DNA of 64,000 nucleotides, from positions 248,001 through 312,000 of the forward strand of contig QJNS01000002.1 in NCBI GenBank assembly GCA_004154925.1, given 5' to 3'. Within the stretch, counting starts at the first letter, position 1, and the number at the start of each line of letters is the position of its first letter. The notes below the pieces were generated by a model, which made no database searches, had not been told where the DNA came from, and saw only the letters and a program-made list of their open reading frames with translations. Positions 60,851-64,000 of this stretch are shown piece after piece. The stretch is from Monosporascus cannonballus. Its lineage: Eukaryota > Ascomycota > Sordariomycetes > Xylariales. A program made the position numbers and the translations under genes.

Positions 60851-63800
60851 GGTACTGGGCGCCAATAAGATTTTTAACGGGTTCTTAGGTGTTTTCGAAA
60901 TTCGGGTACTTTTTTTATTTAATTAAATATTAAGTAAACCCGTTTTGTCTTTTTATATTGAAAATTTGTTCCACCTTATATAATTATTCGTTTTTTATCT
61001 ATGTATAATTTTATCTTTTACGTATTACCATGATATCTGCACTTAATTAGAATAAAAAAATATAAAAAATTAGATACACTTTAATGCTAAATAGAAATCT
61101 TAATTAATAGTTATTGTCTAAGATGTTTTTAGCGAATTTAAATGGATTAATATATTCAAAATCGAATTTTCTATTACGTTATTTTGTTTAAATATTTTTT
61201 GTAGCTTAGTGAATTATTTTTCTCTTTTTGAAAATTAGTTTTTTTTAAACCTTTTTTAGTTATATTATTTGCTTATTTGGTTACGTACGAATTTTAATTT
61301 TGATTTTATTTTTTAGTATAACTGTTTAAGTTATTTTAACGGAAATATTATTTTAATATTAATTAAATCGTTATTATCTATTTTTTTTGGAAATATTTAG
61401 AATAAAATCAAAATTAACGTTTGTAAATATTATATTAATATTTTCGTTATAATTAATATTATATATTTATGCAAGAATAGATGACTTTTTACCCTAATTA
61501 TTATATTCGTAATTAATATAATATCGTAAATAAAAATTTAAAATTTGTTTTGTTCGCTTTATTTATTTATTTATCTATAGCCTAAAAACGCTAACTAACT
61601 TATGATTTAGGCCGAATTGTATTATAAGGCCTTAGCAAAATTTAGATGTAAATAATAATCCATTGTCCGAAATAAGTTTATAAGCTAATCCGTATACGTT
61701 AGAAATATTTTTTAAAAAACGTATATTATTTGTTTGGTGTTTATATTTTTATTACATAGTAAAAAATAGGAAGTTTTGTGAATCGGTCGACGACTACGAA
61801 AAGACTCTCGTAATGTATTTTTATAACGACATTTTTTAATATAAAGGATTTAGTAAAAAAATGGAATATAATTATATGCTATAATCGTTCTATAACAGGT
61901 CATAGCTATAATTCTCCGTAAGGATTATATGGTCGTACTTTAGCTTTATTATAAAAGTTATATTATCGGCGTACCTTTTAACTTATTATTTTTATTTTCA
62001 GAAAAAAGTATATTCGTTAAAATCGTTCCAGAGTTTTATAGATCCTTAAGTATTTCTATAGCTGATATTTATATATTTTTTTCGTACTAAGGCTTTTTAG
62101 TACTTTATTAAAACATATATTTTATCTTTTTTTTGGTCTTTTAGAAAATTCTCGTTATATTACTGGATTTTCTATACATGTTTTAAGATATTGCTCGAAT
62201 TATCGCAATTTATCGCGGGTGTAAATATCTTTTTATAATGGTATCAAAAATTATATAGCTAATTTTAATTATTTTTTTTAGAGTTTGGTCGTTTACTTAA
62301 ACTATCGGCTTTGCCGTTTTCTAAGCCTTTTTGTCAATAATAATGAAGTAGAGCGAGGTGTTACACCTATGATCAGGCTCGGTTGATTAGGAAGCCCGGT
62401 TCCCGCATATATATTAAGAAGTTCTTTTTCGTCATGGGTTTAACCCAAAGTTATCCCCAGCCATTATTACCACAGCATGTTTTCTGTTATTTTTAACTAT
62501 CGAGGTTTAATACCAGCAATATAATCGGATTAAGTTTTTTATTTTCGATAATCCTATTTCGTACCGTAATATAAAATGATTATTCGTATTGATCAAAATT
62601 AATTTTTCTCCTTATATCAATTTATTTAGCAGCCAAGGAAAGAAAACTGGCTTGAGCTAGCTGCCGAGGTAACTTTCGATATTTCCGAATAATCTTCGGA
62701 GGAAATAAGGTTTTCATTAAAAATACGAAAAATCATAGTGACGGTTATAAAAATGCAAGAATATATATATCGTTTTACGAAATTACGACGATACGAATAG
62801 CCGATAACGACGAAACGATTTTAATATACTATTAATTTAAAAACATATTTAGAAATTAAACGTTTACGAAATCTTGTTCTAGGCAAAATCTCCAGTTAAC
62901 CGATTTTAAAAGATTATATGCCTGAAAATATATAGGTTTTAGGAAATAAACTAATTACTTCCGTTTTAAACCGATACCATAATTTAGGATGCGACGTATT
63001 TTTTTGAAAAGTCTTACGTAATAAAAACGGAATTCGAGTGTTTAGAAATTGGACGATGAAAATAGGTTAATTGAGATTGAAAATTAAATAATTATAATTA
63101 ACTAGGATTAATTACCAAAAATCGACTTATTAAGACTAGAAAACGAAAATACGTTGCTGGCGACGTATTTACGTAAATTTTAAATTAATTAACGTTAAAG
63201 TAACGCCGTTATGATTAACGTTATAGATTAAATTGTTATCGTAAGCAAAAAACGAAATAAGGTTATAAAATCTGCAATTTCGTTTACGAAATGAAACATT
63301 CGAAAAATAATTAATATTCCGTAATACGATTAGAAAAATAAAATCGGTTTATTAAATAATATACTTTAGAATATTTTCGTCCTAATAAGCTAGCATTTTA
63401 CAAAGGCTTTATTTAAAAATATCCTTTAGAATTCTTTAATATTAATTAGCAGCATTATTTTGGCGGTAAAATTAATAATAAAGGTAATAATCGTAAAATT
63501 AGAAATGACTTAATTCGATATTTACCGCCAGCAATATGCCAATCAAAGAAAACGGGTTTATCTAGGTAAAAAAAAGAAGATATTTTTATTATAATTATAA
63601 AAAGTTCAGAAAATATGAACGAAAATACTAAGCGCCTTAAATTTATTTATGTTTTCTTATGCAAATAATAACTTTAAACCATTAAATTAGATTAACCCCG
63701 AGCAATCTTTTTTTAATTAGCAGACTTCGTTAGGATTCAGTCGGTTTGCTAAAGGACCGTCGAAGTTATCAAAGGTTGCAGCATAATAAGGGTTATTACC

Positions 63801-64000
63801 CGCTTCGGAATTCCCTGTTGTCCAAAAAAATCAAAGTCTAACGTCAAATATTATTAATCGTTACCGATTATTTGAACCTAAGTACAAAAGCGAAATTAAT
63901 AACGAGTTATTTTTAAGTAATCTCATTAATTCCTTAAAGCCTGGCATAGATGTAACTAGAAAACAGGTATTGGAAATATCGGAAATTATTAGTAAAATAC

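Larger units (their letters stand above)
59862..64000 (-). mobile_element. Ty3/Gypsy element C (family 1), 3' part, nested in element B, runs out of window
   Basis: The 3' LTR is at the left (59862-60212). The internal sequence right of it matches, in reverse complement, the 3' internal end of E1, including the antisense ORF region. Integrase on the minus strand reads SLFVVVDRFTKL-like at about 61770-61800. The remainder up to 64000 is degraded pol, with an exceptional GC-richer patch at about 62330-62470. It interrupts the integrase of element B; the right end and its target duplication lie outside the window. Confidence 0.75.

Noticed and set aside
1..64000. CRISPR arrays, bacterial operons, secondary-metabolite cluster or effector cluster
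   Set aside because: No spaced direct repeats, and no PKS, NRPS, terpene synthase or P450 reading was found. Genes and introns are those of a filamentous fungus.

Overview
The window looks like a filamentous ascomycete (Pezizomycotina, most likely Sordariomycetes). Genes have short GT-AG introns of 50-85 bp with one of about 216 bp. They include erg24, an S53 sedolisin with a secretion signal, a BCS1-type AAA ATPase, an Mrl1-like receptor and a Ybp1/glomulin-family protein. The genome is bipartite: GC-balanced gene islands alternate with very AT-rich blocks whose transposons carry the marks of repeat-induced point mutation (RIP): TGG to TAG/TAA/TGA, Cys and His codons to Tyr, Asp to Asn.

Layout. 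1-7250: AT-rich, with a minus-strand Ty3/Gypsy element (family 1) next to a plus-strand chromovirus fragment (family 3) that also carries a 456-bp MITE. 7250-23550: island 1, with an NLS-rich hypothetical protein (+), an AAA ATPase (-), a tRNA-like relic (-), a mitochondrial DUF255/SPATA20-type protein (+), a sedolisin with an in-frame stop (+) and an MRH-domain receptor (-). 23551-43375: AT-rich transposon nest. A family-2 Gypsy element (+) is split by a complete family-1 element (26060-32779, 391-bp LTRs, AATAC target duplication). Next, a Fot1/pogo-like DNA transposon (34105-43375, -) is split by a complete family-2 element (34878-42258, 206-bp LTRs, AATAT target duplication). 43376-55017: island 2, with erg24 (+), an unrecognised nuclear-looking protein (+), an 800-bp pyrimidine-rich tract and a Ybp1-like gene (-). 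55018-64000: AT-rich, with a truncated family-1 element (+) interrupted by another family-1 element (-) that leaves the window.

How things fit. The host genes do not form an obvious pathway or secondary-metabolite cluster. They are conserved housekeeping or proteolysis genes in the refuges between RIP-inactivated retroelement blocks. The most interesting material is in the elements. Family 1 carries, antisense to pol and next to the 3' LTR, a decayed ORF for a Cys-rich plus coiled-coil protein, seen in two copies. Family 2 has about 1.6 kb of apparently coding sequence after its chromodomain. The sedolisin carries a single Trp-to-stop change of RIP type, suggesting mutation leaking from or acting beside the AT-rich blocks.

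All protein calls come from reading motifs by eye. No database search was possible.
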